NCBI RefSeq assembly: GCF_029867415.1
Contig: NC_081183.1
Coordinates: 112,443,061-112,507,060, forward strand
Direction: 5' to 3'
DNA: 64,000 nt
DNA from: Vicia villosa
Lineage: Eukaryota > Streptophyta > Magnoliopsida > Fabales > Fabaceae
Shown piece by piece: positions 9,361 through 20,535 of the stretch. The translations under genes and the position numbers were made by a program. How positions within the stretch are numbered: position 1 is the stretch's first letter; each line of letters begins with the position of its first letter. Under the pieces are notes generated by a model. The model did no database searches. It saw nothing but the letters and a program-made list of their open reading frames with translations, and was not told where the DNA came from.

Positions 9361-10141
9361 TCGTCTTAAACCTGGAGGTGAGATAGGCGTTAGCCTTTCG
9401 AACATTCGAGGTAGAAGAGGATTAAATATCAAAGTACCAGAAATTTGTCCTGAAATGGCGGTGTAAGTGTTATCTTTATTTTTGTTTTGATATCTGCTGG
9501 AGAAAGAGAATTTTTGTTTTTCTGGCGGAGGAATTTTACAGTGAGTAATGAATTTGAATGGTGATAACTTGTAACGTAGCCAAAGTGCCAATACAAGGTT
9601 TTCAAAGAGAATGGTTATATGAGACAATGACTGAAAGGAGAAGATCTCGTGCGATCTACGACTCAACATCGGGAGAAGACCTCGTACGATCTTCAAGACT
9701 GAAAGGAAAAGAGATCTCGTGCGATCTATGACTCAACATCGACTCGACAACAGGAGAGGATCTCGTACGATCTTCAGGACAGAAAGGAAAAGATCTCGTG
9801 CAATCTATGACTCAACATCGGGAAAAGACCTCGTACGATCTTCAGGACTGAAAGGGAAAAGATCTCGTGCGATCTATGACTCAACATCGGGAGAAGATCT
9901 CGTACGATCTTCAGGACTGAAAGAGAAAAGATCTCGTGCGATCTATGACTCAACATCGACTCGACAAACAGGGAAACATATAAGCAAAGAGACATTGTGT
10001 CAGACACTCGTCAGGGATTGGGGATACCTCGTACCGGCACCGTGGCTTGAGGGTGTTTGTGATGTGGCAGCAGATATCGAATGACATTTTCTGCGGGGAC
10101 GCATCGTTGTCATGATTGAGTGTTGATCTTGATTATCTGGT
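9361..10141 (-). mobile_element. 3' untranslated end of a second Ogre A-type copy
   Basis: This sequence lies upstream (minus strand) of a polypurine tract and LTR, so it belongs to the 3' end of an element whose coding part is missing. It contains the 69-bp tandem repeats at 9644-9998. No coding region is seen; a 121-codon plus-strand frame through the repeats is a product of their sequence. The sequence changes character near 10142, where the plant-mobile-domain ORF of element D begins; the exact junction cannot be fixed. Confidence 0.55.
9644..9998. repeat. tandem repeat, about 69-bp unit, in the 3' untranslated region
   Basis: GATCTCGTGCGATCT-like blocks start at 9644, 9713, 9792, 9861 and 9930, giving spacings of 69, 79, 69 and 69. 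Each unit has two related halves, one with TCTCGTGCGATCTATGACTC and one with CTCGTACGATCTTCAGGACT. Tandem repeats in the region before the polypurine tract are a known feature of Ogre/Tat elements and a proposed source of satellites. Confidence 0.8.
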
Positions 10142-11299
10142 TTATGCTTTTGTATGCATCGAAGGGCTGAATTGATGACATCGAGCAAACATCATGACAT
10201 ATGCTAGAAAGTGCTCGCGAAGCTTACCAGTCTCTTCTTTTGGGGTTAGTGAAGCCAACCTGGTTCCTTCTACAGTTCGATTTTTAATATCTGGATCTTC
10301 TTCGTTCACAACACCTCGAAATTGGAGGTGAGCCTCAAAAGTAGCATTGAGCCACAGTTGTAACAACCAGAAGGGACCAGCGAAAAGCAAAGAACCTGTT
10401 TTATAATTCTTTACAAGGTCTGTTGCTTCACCTAGATTCTCATAGAGAAACCCTAGAATTAACTGGCTCAGGTTTAGTTTTGTTCCAGCGTGGAGTTGAT
10501 TGGCCATACAGAGATATCTTTTTGCCACTTGTATGGACCTAGAACAGAAGACGCACCTCGAAAGCCATAAGGCTAAGAAGGCAATATGCTCCTCGTCTGA
10601 GACTACCTCATTATTTTCTTCATGATACTTTTGAATGAATGTAGTATAAGTAACAGTTGCTTCATTGAAGTTAATAGTATCAGTATCCATGACGTTGGGG
10701 TCGAAGGGTTCTCCGGTTGGTCGAAGACCCGTAATGGCAGCTATGTCAAAAAGCGTGGGGGTGATCATTCCACATGGAAGATGGAAAGTGTTGTGGGAAG
10801 CATCCCAGAAGTAAACTGACGCAACTAACATAGTTTGGTTGTATTATAAACCAGTCTTGGACAATTGGATTAAATCATAAATGCCCAGTTCCTGCCAAAA
10901 AGAAGCCTTGTGTTTCTCTACTCTTGCCAACCAGGCATAGTATAGTTCAGGGTCTTTTGCTAAGGGAATTGACCTAAAAACTTTCACGAAATTGGTTACA
11001 TAGTTTAACCTAATTTTCTCTAGGGCTGAAGGGTTTACGGTCGAAGTGTTTTCCGTATCATCAGGCATTGCTGAAATAGGACGGCCATTTTCATCTATTT
11101 TGTTCTTACTAACTAACGGCCTAGTCTTATGATAAGCAGGAAAGAATTTATCCAGAGAAGAGTTAATTTCTCCTGGTAAAGGACCCATGAAGGCATGAGT
11201 TTTCCCAGAATTTGGGTTTGGTATGTACTCTTGATCCCCCATCTGTGTAGATTGTTGAAGTTTCAAAGTTGGTTGAAGAACATTTGAGGAGGACGCCAT
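10142..11299 (-). pseudogene. plant mobile domain (PMD) ORF, antisense within an LTR element
   Basis: The ORF starts at ATG 11299 (MASSSNVLQPT) and runs to 10142, about 385 codons, with one in-frame TAA at 10844-10846. The segment FHLPCGMITPTLFDIAAITGLRPTGE (residues about 172-197) followed by WLSRCVFCS is the typical core of the plant mobile domain, found in MAIN/MAIL-type nuclear proteins and in many transposons. It lies in reverse orientation just upstream of the polypurine tract and LTR of element D, like the antisense ORFs reported near the 3' end of some Ty3/gypsy elements. The end at 10142 may be a junction with the Ogre 3' region, so the C-terminus may be cut. Function in the element is unknown. 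Confidence 0.7.
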
Positions 11300-11732
11300 G
11301 AGTAAGTTTGATTTTTTGGAATGGGTTTGAATATAATCAGAAGTGTTCTTTTCTGTGGAGGAATAAGGAAATAAGAGGTGAAAGTTATGTGAAGGTTAAG
11401 GTTTTGGTATTTAAAGGTTTAACGGAAACCCTTTCAAATCTTTTGGGTAAAAACCAAGAGACACGCGGCAGGCGTTGATTTCATCCAACGGCGGTCGAAT
11501 AGTTATTAGCTTTACTCCTCGTATATAGGAGTAATGATCAGGAAGTAAGACCAGAACGTGGGAATGTAAGTTATGAGTAGACATCTTTGAAAATGACAAG
11601 ACGTTTTGGAAACAGAGTCATAAATGATTATGACGTCAGTCAATGATCTTGGAACTCTAAAACGAAATCTTGTTACAGCAAGAAACGCCTATTTCTCTTG
11701 TTTTTCAAAACAGGCATTTATTGGGGGCAATT
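11300..11732 (+). other. 3' end of element D with polypurine tract
   Basis: This is non-coding sequence between the start of the antisense PMD ORF and the LTR. It would include the promoter of the antisense gene. The last part reads ATTGGGGGCAATTT (11719-11732), a polypurine tract next to the LTR start TGTTAGCTGG. Confidence 0.6.
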
Positions 11733-12689
11733 TGTTAGCTGGAGATTTCGTTTAGGAAGAAATGTCCTTCGAAGGTCTGAAATTCGAAGGAGATGGTTAT
11801 TGATGACCATCTGTGAAGATAGGGAATGGCTACTGATGGCCATGTTTCGAGAATGATGTTTAAGTTGAGACAAAGATAGTGAGCACCGAAGCTAAATTCG
11901 AGAGGAATATTCTTTGGGACTTAGACGTTTTTGCGAAATATGCGAAGTACTGAAGCTTAGCGTGTTTTCGTGGCGTTCTCGATTGTAATAATGTTGCTAC
12001 GCGTCGAAGGAGGATTTAGGCGGGATGATTTGAATTTCGAAACAGTTTATGTAACCGTACGAAGACAGATGGAATCCCTGGATTTTCTATGGGCAACGTG
12101 GCATTAGATTAGTCTAGGACCGTTAGGGTTGAAATTAGTATAAATAGGGATCTTAATGTTAGGATTTCGGGTGTTCATTTTGTACAAATCACTCACATAT
12201 TGCTCGAGTATCAAGTGTTAAGAGAAAGAGTTCGCTGAGAAATGTACGTATGACACCAACACCAATTTAAATACATGTGTATTTTTCCTTTATTCAAGTA
12301 TCTTTTGATATTATTACGCTTTCTTCTATTTTTCTGTCATTTACATTCCTGCACTCTTTATTTTCATGTTATTTATCTTTGAAGCACTTTACTTTTCTGC
12401 ACTTTAAGATTCTTGCACTTTTACAGTTTTGTCTTACATTTTATCTTTAAATTGCTCTTCGCTGATGTTATATTTACGTGTATAACAAGGTGATTGCTAA
12501 TCTTTATTTGTTTGATAAAGTATTTCTTATTTTCGAGACACACCGATCAAAGACATAATTCGAATCATCATGAGTAACAACCTATTTGACTATGTCCTAG
12601 GATCAATCTAGTCGATCCTGCGAGTAACCAAATCATATTTATTATAGTTTGGAAGACTAGCGGTTGTTTACTGGAAATCACCGTAAACA
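11733..12689 (+). mobile_element. 957-bp 3' LTR of element D (Ty3/gypsy-like)
   Basis: It begins TGTTAGCTGG after a polypurine tract and ends CCGTAAACA, so the ends are TGTT/AACA inverted. It has a TATA box (12139-12146). The satellite begins at the next base. The 5' LTR and most of the element are missing, so no target-site duplication can be checked; the five bases after the LTR are GTAGT. Lineage is not certain; the G-rich tract and antisense ORF fit Tat/Athila-type elements. Confidence 0.7.
12139..12146 (+). promoter_or_regulatory. TATA box of the element D LTR
   Basis: TATAAATA at the expected mid-LTR position, followed by an AT-rich leader with CACTCACATATTG. Confidence 0.5.
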
Positions 12690-14600
12690 GTAGTATAGCA
12701 CACGAAAATTTTCCAAAATACCAAACTTTGCAAGTTTAACAAACTTCTTGACTATTATGTAGTATAGCAAACAAAATTCTACCAAAATACAAATGTATGC
12801 AAGTTTAACGAACTTCGTGACTTGTATTTAGTATAGCACACAAAAATGTTCATAAATACCAAATTTTTCAAGTTTAACGAACTTCTTGACTATTATGTAG
12901 TATAGCAAACAAAATTCTTCCAAAATACCAATGTATGCAAGTTTAGCGAACTTCATGACTTGTATTTAGTATAGCACACAAAAATGTTCATAAATACCAA
13001 ACTTTTCAAGTTTAACGAATTTTGTGACTTTTATGTAGTATAGCACATGAAATTATTTAAAAAGGCCATGTCTTTTAAGTTTAAATAACCTCGTGACTTT
13101 TATGTAGTTTAACACACGAGAATCTTCCAAAATACCAATGTATCCAAGCTAACGAACTTTCTGTTTTGTTATGTAGTATAGCACATGAAAATATTCCAAA
13201 ATACCAAAGTTTGCAAGTTTAACGAACTTCATGACTTTAATGTAGTATAGCACACAAAAATCTTCAAAAGGACCAAATATTGCAATTTTAACAAACTTCG
13301 TGACTTTTATGTCGTATAGCACCCGAAAATATTCATAAATACCAATGTATGTAAGTTTAGCAAACATCGTGACTTTTATGTAGTATAGCACACAAAAATC
13401 GGTCAAAATTCTAACCTTTGCAAGTTTAGCGAATTTCTTGACATTTATGTAGTATAGCACACGAAAATCTTCAACAAAGAAAAACAAATTTTGCAAGTTT
13501 AACGAACTTCGTGACTATTATGTATAATAACAAGCAAAAGTTTCCCAAAATATCAATGTATGCAAGTGTGACAAATTTCCTGACTTTTATATAGTATAGC
13601 ACACGAAAATCTTCCAAAATACCAAACTTTATAAGTTTAACGAAGTTAGTGACTTTTATGTAGTATAGCACACGAAAACCTTCAAAAGGACCAAGTTTTG
13701 CAAGTTTAACGAAAATCATAACTTTTATGTAGTATAGCACACGAAAATATTCATAAATACCAAACTTTGCCAATTTATCAAATTTTGTTACTTTTATGTA
13801 GTATAGCACACGAAAATCTTTCAATATAATAACTTTTGGAAGTTTACCGAACTTCTTTACTTTTATGTAGTATAGCACACGAAAATCATCAAAAAAAACC
13901 AAATTTAGCATGTTAAGGAACTTCGTGACTATTATGAAGTATAGCAAACGAAAATCTTCCCCAATACCAACGTATGCATGTTTAATGAACTTTGTGACTT
14001 GTGTGAAGTATAGCACACAAAAATGTTCATATATACCAAAGTTTGCAAGTTTAACAAATTTCGTGAATTTTATGTAGTATAACACACGACAAACTTGCAC
14101 ATGAAAATATTCAAAAAGATCATATTTTTTAACTTTTCGTGACTTCTATGTAGTATAACACACGACAAACTTGTAAAATACCAATGTATTCAAGTTTAAC
14201 AAACTTTTTGTATGTTATGTAGTCTAGCACACCAAAATCTTCCAAAATATCAAAGTTTGTAAGTTTGACGAACTTCGTGACATTAATGTAGTATAGCAAA
14301 CGAAAATCTTCAAAAGGACCAAATTTTGCAATTTTAACGAACTTCAAGGCTTTTATGCCGTATAGCAACCGAAAATATTCATAAATACCAATGTATGTAA
14401 GTTTATCAAACTTCTTGACTTTTATGTAGTATTGCACACGAAGATCTGCCAAAATACCAACCTTTGCAAGTTTAACGAAATGTCGTGACTTTTATGTAGT
14501 ACAGCACACGAAATATTTCAACAAAAAAAACAAATTTTGCAAGTTTAACAAATTTCGTGTCTATTATGTAGTATAGCAAACAAAAATTTCCCAAAATACC
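12690..14600. repeat. satellite array, block 1 (69-bp monomers)
   Basis: Successive GTAGTATAGCAC-type boxes lie exactly 69 bp apart (12762, 12831, 12900, 12969, 13038, 13107, 13176). A higher-order phase point (AACTTTCTGT) is at 13155 and recurs at 17258; removing the 2,085-bp insert between them leaves 2,018 bp. The left edge is the LTR of element D. The right edge is interrupted by the probable solo LTR within ...AAAATACC. Confidence 0.95.
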
Positions 14601-16680
14601 TGTAACCCGTTACATTGCTGTTGGGCAGATTTTCCAAAACTTCGGAAATTCATAACTTTTGCGTCGTAAGTCCGTTTCGCGCACACTTTATATCGTTGGA
14701 AAGCTAGTAATACGTACTATCTGATAAGATAGGTCCCCAAACCAGAATATCAATTTATCATGAGGATTTGTGTCCTTTCGATTGTTATTAATTATTATGT
14801 TATGCATTGAATAGAATGCCTATTGCTACTATGAATAGTATATCCATGTGTGAAAATGTTATGCCATTATGTATGATACATGGAACCTGTGGACACCGTC
14901 GTTTTGGTTAAACGATTGGTTTGATTGTATTGTTTGTGACTTGACATTACGTCATATTTCTGTATGCTTGAATCGAAGTGGCCGGAAGGCTAGATTGGGA
15001 CGCTGCTCCGACTATGTAGTCTATGAGCCCTCCCGCACCGTGTAGTCCAATGGAACAACCTGTTCATGTGTATTGTTCGATATGGTGTGCATCTGAGCTA
15101 CCGTTGCAGTGTGCTCGTGAGTTTCCGTACGGGGTTTTACTCACTTGGCGTTAACACACTTGCGTGCTCGGTATGGTAGGGTTATGCGGCTGTGTAGGCT
15201 AATGCATAATGAGGTAACTCACCTCTAGTAAAGTCACGTAGACTAATACTAGGCTTTCGCCCGATGGGCTCAGGCGTCAAGGTGGCGGTTTGTACTCGGC
15301 GTAACTCACTAGCGTGAAGAAGGTTAACGGAACAATGACGCCATTGTTTTGGATTTCCGAGTAAGTAAACCTTGATGTGTAGCACTCTTAGGTTTCAGCA
15401 TCCTGAGGAGTGTGATTCGAAAGACTTGAGGAACGATGAACCTATTGGAGGTCTGTTCAGACACTTGTCGGTTGTGACTTTAGGATACGCGTGGATATCG
15501 TTATACGCCACAGAGGTAGGTTACCTGGATACATGGTCTCGGAGTTGGACCACCATGTTGGTACTACCAGACGGGTATAATTCCGCAGTATCGCTATCGT
15601 GCACAAGATGCATTAGTCATCCTTTTTCCGACGTGTGTGGGACAAGGCTGGTCCGAAGCTTAAGGTAGAATTCTGATGTGATACTCATGAGACGCAGATC
15701 CAGACTCTCATAAGGTATGTGGGATAAGGATCCATACGTCGCGCTCGATAGTAGAGGAATAACTAGACAGCCGATGGTGAAATGGATCAAGATCCAATAC
15801 TATACTTATGGAGACCCTGAGTGATCATGATCGCGTGAGTTAGTATCAGATTGTACCTTGGGGACGTTCTCGCTTTGTGAAGTGTTAAGTTGGAAATCTT
15901 GCATGAGTGTCTAGAGTGAGACTCATGTGCGATCATGATATCCTGGTCAGCATAGTAAGTGGATATCATGTACCATCGGCAACCGGTGATGGAATATGCG
16001 AATTGTATCTTGGACTAATTTTGATGTGTGACGTATCTGGTAGAGTGTCTGTAGATACTCTGAGTGAAGAAATGTCACTCTTGGTGAAGCAAGTGCATTT
16101 TCGCAACAATGGTGCAGCCTCCACTAAATCAGGTATAACTCTCAACTCGTAACTCCGATCGTAACGATTCTGGTCCCATTGGAAAGCTAACGAATTTCTC
16201 TTCGATTTGCACCTATGGTTCGCGTTCATAGCTTCTGTTTTGGAGGAGAAAACTGATCTTGAAGTTGTGTCATTTAAGCTGAATGTGTGTTATGGGGAGC
16301 TACGGATTTCTTGATGATGGAGATGGAAGTTTGAGCAAGAGGGAGATGCAATAGTAACAAGAGCACCATCTTAACCTCCATTTGATCCAAGGTGAGTCCT
16401 TAGATAGTGACTTGGGGGTGTTGCATGTAAGGGTTTGTGATTGGGGATTTAGGGATTGTGAGAAGTAATCTTAAATCCATGACATTAACATGCTAATTGT
16501 GATAATTGTTAGTTGTCTTTGTTAATATTTGGTTGGATATATCCTTGATCATTATTGCATGTTAGAACTTTGTTGGAAACTATAAATATGATGCAGGGGA
16601 TCAATTAGAAAGGTTTGAGTCTGGTTTAGAACTCTTAAAATGCAGAATTTTTGGGTTTGTCAGCGATGTAACCGGTTACA
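14601..16680. mobile_element. probable solo LTR, 2,080 bp, with ATACC target duplication
   Basis: It splits a satellite monomer. ATACC occurs at 14596-14600 and again at 16681-16685, while uninterrupted copies have it once, so this is a 5-bp target-site duplication. The ends are TG...CA and form an unusually long imperfect inverted repeat (TGTAACCCGTTACATTGCTG against its partner, 18 of 20). A 5-bp duplication and TG/CA ends fit an LTR; no coding region, primer-binding site or polypurine tract is inside, hence solo LTR. Internal CGTTGGAAAGCTA-type motifs recur (about 14694 and 16177). A non-autonomous DNA transposon is the alternative. Confidence 0.7.
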
Positions 16681-18746
16681 ATACCAATGTATGCATGTCA
16701 AACAAAATTTCGTGACTTTTATATAGTATACCACACGAAAATCGTCCAAAATACCAAACTTTACTAGCTTAATGAACTTAGTGACTTTTGAGTAGTATAG
16801 CACACAAAAATTTTCCAAAATTCCAAACTTTGCAAGTTTAACAAACTTCTTGACTATTATGTAGTATAGCAAACAAAATTCTTCCAAAATACCAATGTAT
16901 ACAAGTTTAACGAACTTCGTGACTTGTATTTAGTATAACACACAAAAATGTTCACAAATACCAAATTTTTCAAGTTTAACGAACTTCTTGACTATTATGT
17001 AGTATAGAAAACAAAATTCTTCCAAAATACCATTATATGCAAGTTTAACGAACATCGTGACTTGTATTTAGTATAGCACACAAAAATGTTCATAAATACC
17101 AAACTTTTCAAGTTTAACGAATTTTGTGACTTTTATGTAGTATAGCACATGAAAATATTTAAAAAGGCCATGTCTTTTAAGTTTAAATAACCTCGTGACT
17201 TTTATGTAGTTTAACACACGAGAATCTTCCAAAATACCAATGTATTCATGTTTAACGAACTTTCTGTTTTGTTATGTAGTATAGCACATGAAAATATTCT
17301 AAAATACCAAAGTTTGCAAGTTTAACGAACTTCATGACTTTAATGTAGTATAGCACACAAAAATCTTCAAAAGGACCAAATATTGCAATTTTAACAAACA
17401 TCGTGACTTTTATGCCGTATAGCACCCGAAAATATTCATAAATACCAATGTATGTAAGTTTAGCAAACATCGTGACTTTTATGTAGTATAGCACACAAAA
17501 ATTGGTCAAAATTCCAACCTTTGCAAGTTTAGCGAATTTCTTGACATTTATGTAGTATAGCACACGAAAATCTTCAACAAAGAAAAACAAATTTTGCAAG
17601 TTTAACGAACTTCGTGACTATTATGTAGTATAACAAACAAAAGTTTCCCAAAATATCAATGTATGCAAGTGTGACAAATTTCCTGACTTTTATATAGTAT
17701 AGCACACGAAAATCTTCCAAAATACCAAACTTTACAAGTTTAACGAAGTTAGTGACTTTAACGTAGTATAGCACACGAAAAACTTCAAAAGGACCATGTT
17801 TTGCAAGTTTAACGAAAATCATAACTTTTATGTAGTATAGCACACGAAAATATTCATAAATACCAAACTTTGCCAATTTATCAAATTTTGTTACTTTTAT
17901 GTAGAATAGCACACGAAAATCTTTCAATATAATAAATTTTGGAAGTTTACCGAACTGCTTTACTTTTATGTAGTATAGCACACGAAAATCATCAAAAAAC
18001 CAAATTTAGCATGTTAAGGAACTTCGTGACTATTATGAAGTATAGCAAACGAAAATCTTCCCAAATACCAACATATGCATGTTTAATGAACTTTGTGACT
18101 TGTGTGAAGTATAGCGCACAAAAATGTTCATATATACCAAAGTTTGCAAGTTTAACAAATTTCGTGAATTTTATGTAGTATAACACACGACAAACTTGCA
18201 CATGAAAAATTCAAAAAGACCATATTTTTTAACTTTTTGTGAGTTCTATGTAGTATAACACACGACAAACTTGTAAAATACCAATGTATTCAAGTTCAAC
18301 AAACTTTTTGTATGTTATGTAGTCTAGCACACCAAAATCTTCCAAAATATCAAAGTTTGTAAGTTTGACGAACTTTGTGACATTAATGTAGTATAGCAAA
18401 CGAAAATCTTCAAAAGGACCAAATTTTGCAATTTTAACGAACTTCAAGGCTTTTATGCTGTATAGCAACCGAAAATATTCATAAATACCAATGTATGTAA
18501 GTTTAACAAACTTCTTGACTTTTATGTAGTATTGCACACGAAGATCTGCCAAAATACCAACCTTTGAAAGTTTAACGAAATTTCGTGACTTTTATGTAGT
18601 ATAGCACACGAAATATTTCAACAAAAAAAACAAATTTTGCAAGTTTAACAAATTTCGTGACTATTATGTAGTATAGCAAACAAAAATTTCCCAAAAAACC
18701 AATGTATGCATGTCAAACAAAATTTCGTGACTTTTATATAGTATAC
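16681..18746. repeat. satellite array, block 2
   Basis: This continues block 1 in phase after the solo LTR. It holds one higher-order phase point (17258). It ends in GTATAC at the TGTTATACC start of Ogre B. Its last 206 bp (18541-18746) are matched by the first 206 bp of block 3 (37056-37261). Confidence 0.95.
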
Positions 18747-19261
18747 TGTTATACCCCAAAATTTGCCCGCATCTTTTTTCAAGAAAACTTCAATCTAAAA
18801 ATTAAGAATTACTGTTTATGAATACTTGGTTTTTAGAATTTTTCTTATACGGTATTTTGGCTCGCTGTTGGATTTATTCTTACGCAAACGCCAATTACTG
18901 TTTATTACTTCGCACACGCTATTTATTTGAAATTTATTTACAGATAAGTAGTACTGACACAATTGGTACAGAACTAAATCTTTTGCAGGCGCAGAGTCCG
19001 GGGATTCAGACTGTACTGGTAACAAGTAAATTATTATTAATTTTTGTTTCCCACTAACTTTTGTACTATATTCCATTATTTTCAAAATCTTTTCCTTTCT
19101 TTTCAAATCTCTTTTTCAAAAATCAAATCCTAACTTTATTCTATACATCTCTCTTTTTCCCAACATTATCATACACTTTCTTTCAAATCTTACTTCCACT
19201 CAAATTTTCCTTTTGTACGGAATCATTTCATTCCCCAACGTCTCTATCCTTCTTTTCATCC

Positions 19262-19269
19262 TATAAATA
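19262..19269 (+). promoter_or_regulatory. TATA box of the Ogre B 5' LTR
   Basis: TATAAATA follows a long pyrimidine-rich tract; the 3' LTR copy is at 35314-35321. A transcript starting about 30 bases downstream would have the 19361 ATG as its first start codon. Confidence 0.6.
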
Positions 19270-19360
19270 CCTCTCATTTTTTCCATAAAATCTCATATCA
19301 AATTATAACTCATCTCTCAAATATCTACTTCATATTCATTCTTTCTTCTTCCCCGACAAA

Positions 19361-19528
19361 ATGGCGAAGCGGATAGAAACGTGTTTTCTTATGGTCATCA
19401 CCGTTGTGGTGGTAATCATGTCTTTCTTCTGTCTACATAGCCCGGAAAAATGTGGACCTGGGATGCTGACACTGCCAATCATCTACATGTTATTATTTGT
19501 AGCATGGGTTATTAATCGCCATTCTTAA
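19361..19528 (+). CDS. small ORF in the LTR leader: 55-residue peptide with two hydrophobic segments
   Basis: The frame begins MAKRIETCFLMV and ends VINRHS-stop. Residues about 8-24 (CFLMVITVVVVIMSFFC) and about 36-51 (LTLPIIYMLLFVAWVI) are strongly hydrophobic, separated by a short polar loop with CLHSPEKCGPG; this looks like a two-pass membrane peptide. The start is ATG in an A-rich context (ACAAAATGGCG), the first ATG after the TATA box. The 3' LTR copy (35413) has the same start but a TGA at codon 24. I do not recognise a family. It could be a regulatory upstream ORF of the element RNA, a captured host fragment, or chance. Confidence 0.35.
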   Translation: MAKRIETCFLMVITVVVVIMSFFCLHSPEKCGPGMLTLPIIYMLLFVAWVINRHS

Positions 19529-19858
19529 AGTTTGCCATATTTCTTATTTTCTTAAATGTACCGTTTACTCGTCGTACCGTTCATTATTGTATGTAATATT
19601 TGTACTGTCAGTATTAAATGTCGTACTATTTATCGTACTGTTGCTTAATTATTCAGATAATATTTTGTGTGTTTTCTGCCAGTTAAATATTTATTTTTCT
19701 GTGCATTAAATGTTTTTCAGGATTATTATCGGTAATTTTGCTCGCATACAGTATATATTATTTATTTATTATGTCTGTGTTTTTCTAACAAGTCATGTAA
19801 ATAAATTTTCAACATTAACAAAAACAAAAAAAAAACAACAACAAAAAAGACAAGTCAG

Positions 19859-20535
19859 TTGACAGTCAAACCGCTGACAGTGCAATTCTCCGTGTTTTGT
19901 ACCATCAATCAAATCAATCTTTTGCAATTCAAAACTCCAAGAGTTTTGTTCTAGAAGTCTTCTGAATATCACATGATTAGCAGAGACTCAGCACTGCACA
20001 AAAATCAGGTACGCTTAACTGTCTCCTACACAAACAGTCCCTAATTAGGGTTTATTGTTTTTTCAGGAGAAACAAGTTTTTGAGACCTCAAATGGATTTC
20101 ATGGACCTCCATATATCTCAAAGTACCACCATACAAATTTTCAAACTTCAATTCGCTCAGACGCACAGTCAACAGCTCAAACAGTCAACAGACGACCCGT
20201 TTGACCAAAAAGTCAACAGACAGTCAAAAATGAAATTTTTTGTCAACATCCATATTTTGTCAAAGGATTCATCATTTGATCATTGGATGATCATAATTCA
20301 TCAAGGAAAGATCAAAAATCAACAAAACCCTAAGATTCAAAATTAGGGTTTTCTCCTGAAAAGTCAACTGAACTTTGACTGGTCATAACTCTCTCATCCT
20401 TCATCCAAAAAATTCAAACCAAAGCTCATTTTGAAGGAAATTCAATTATCTTTGAAATGCAATTGGTCCCATGGTCATTAGGTTCACCATTTGAAAAATA
20501 TGAACCAAGACATTACAGGTCATTTTCAAAGTCAA
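19859..20535. promoter_or_regulatory. GTCAA/TTGAC-rich stretch in the Ogre B LTR
   Basis: At least ten GTCAA or TTGAC cores occur, many as AGTCAAC, plus TTTGACC and TTTGACT. They lie downstream of the TATA box in this element, unlike the cluster in the Ogre A LTR. They match the W-box core; regulatory use is unproven. Confidence 0.35.

Noticed and set aside
9719..10084. 121-codon plus-strand frame of Arg/Ser-rich repeats
   Set aside because: Read-through of the 69-bp untranslated tandem repeat; antisense to the element, no start context or domain.
15182..16229. Frames of 60-98 codons inside the solo LTR
   Set aside because: Mutually overlapping on both strands with no recognised domain; expected by chance in less AT-rich DNA.
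12690..18746. Telomeric or rDNA-derived repeat
   Set aside because: No TTTAGGG units and no recognisable rRNA sequence; the 69-bp monomer is a distinct satellite.
18816..19288. Frames of 75-96 codons present in both Ogre B LTRs (also 34868-35340)
   Set aside because: Their conservation is explained by the LTR duplication. They overlap on opposite strands, are compositionally biased and lie mostly upstream of the TATA box.
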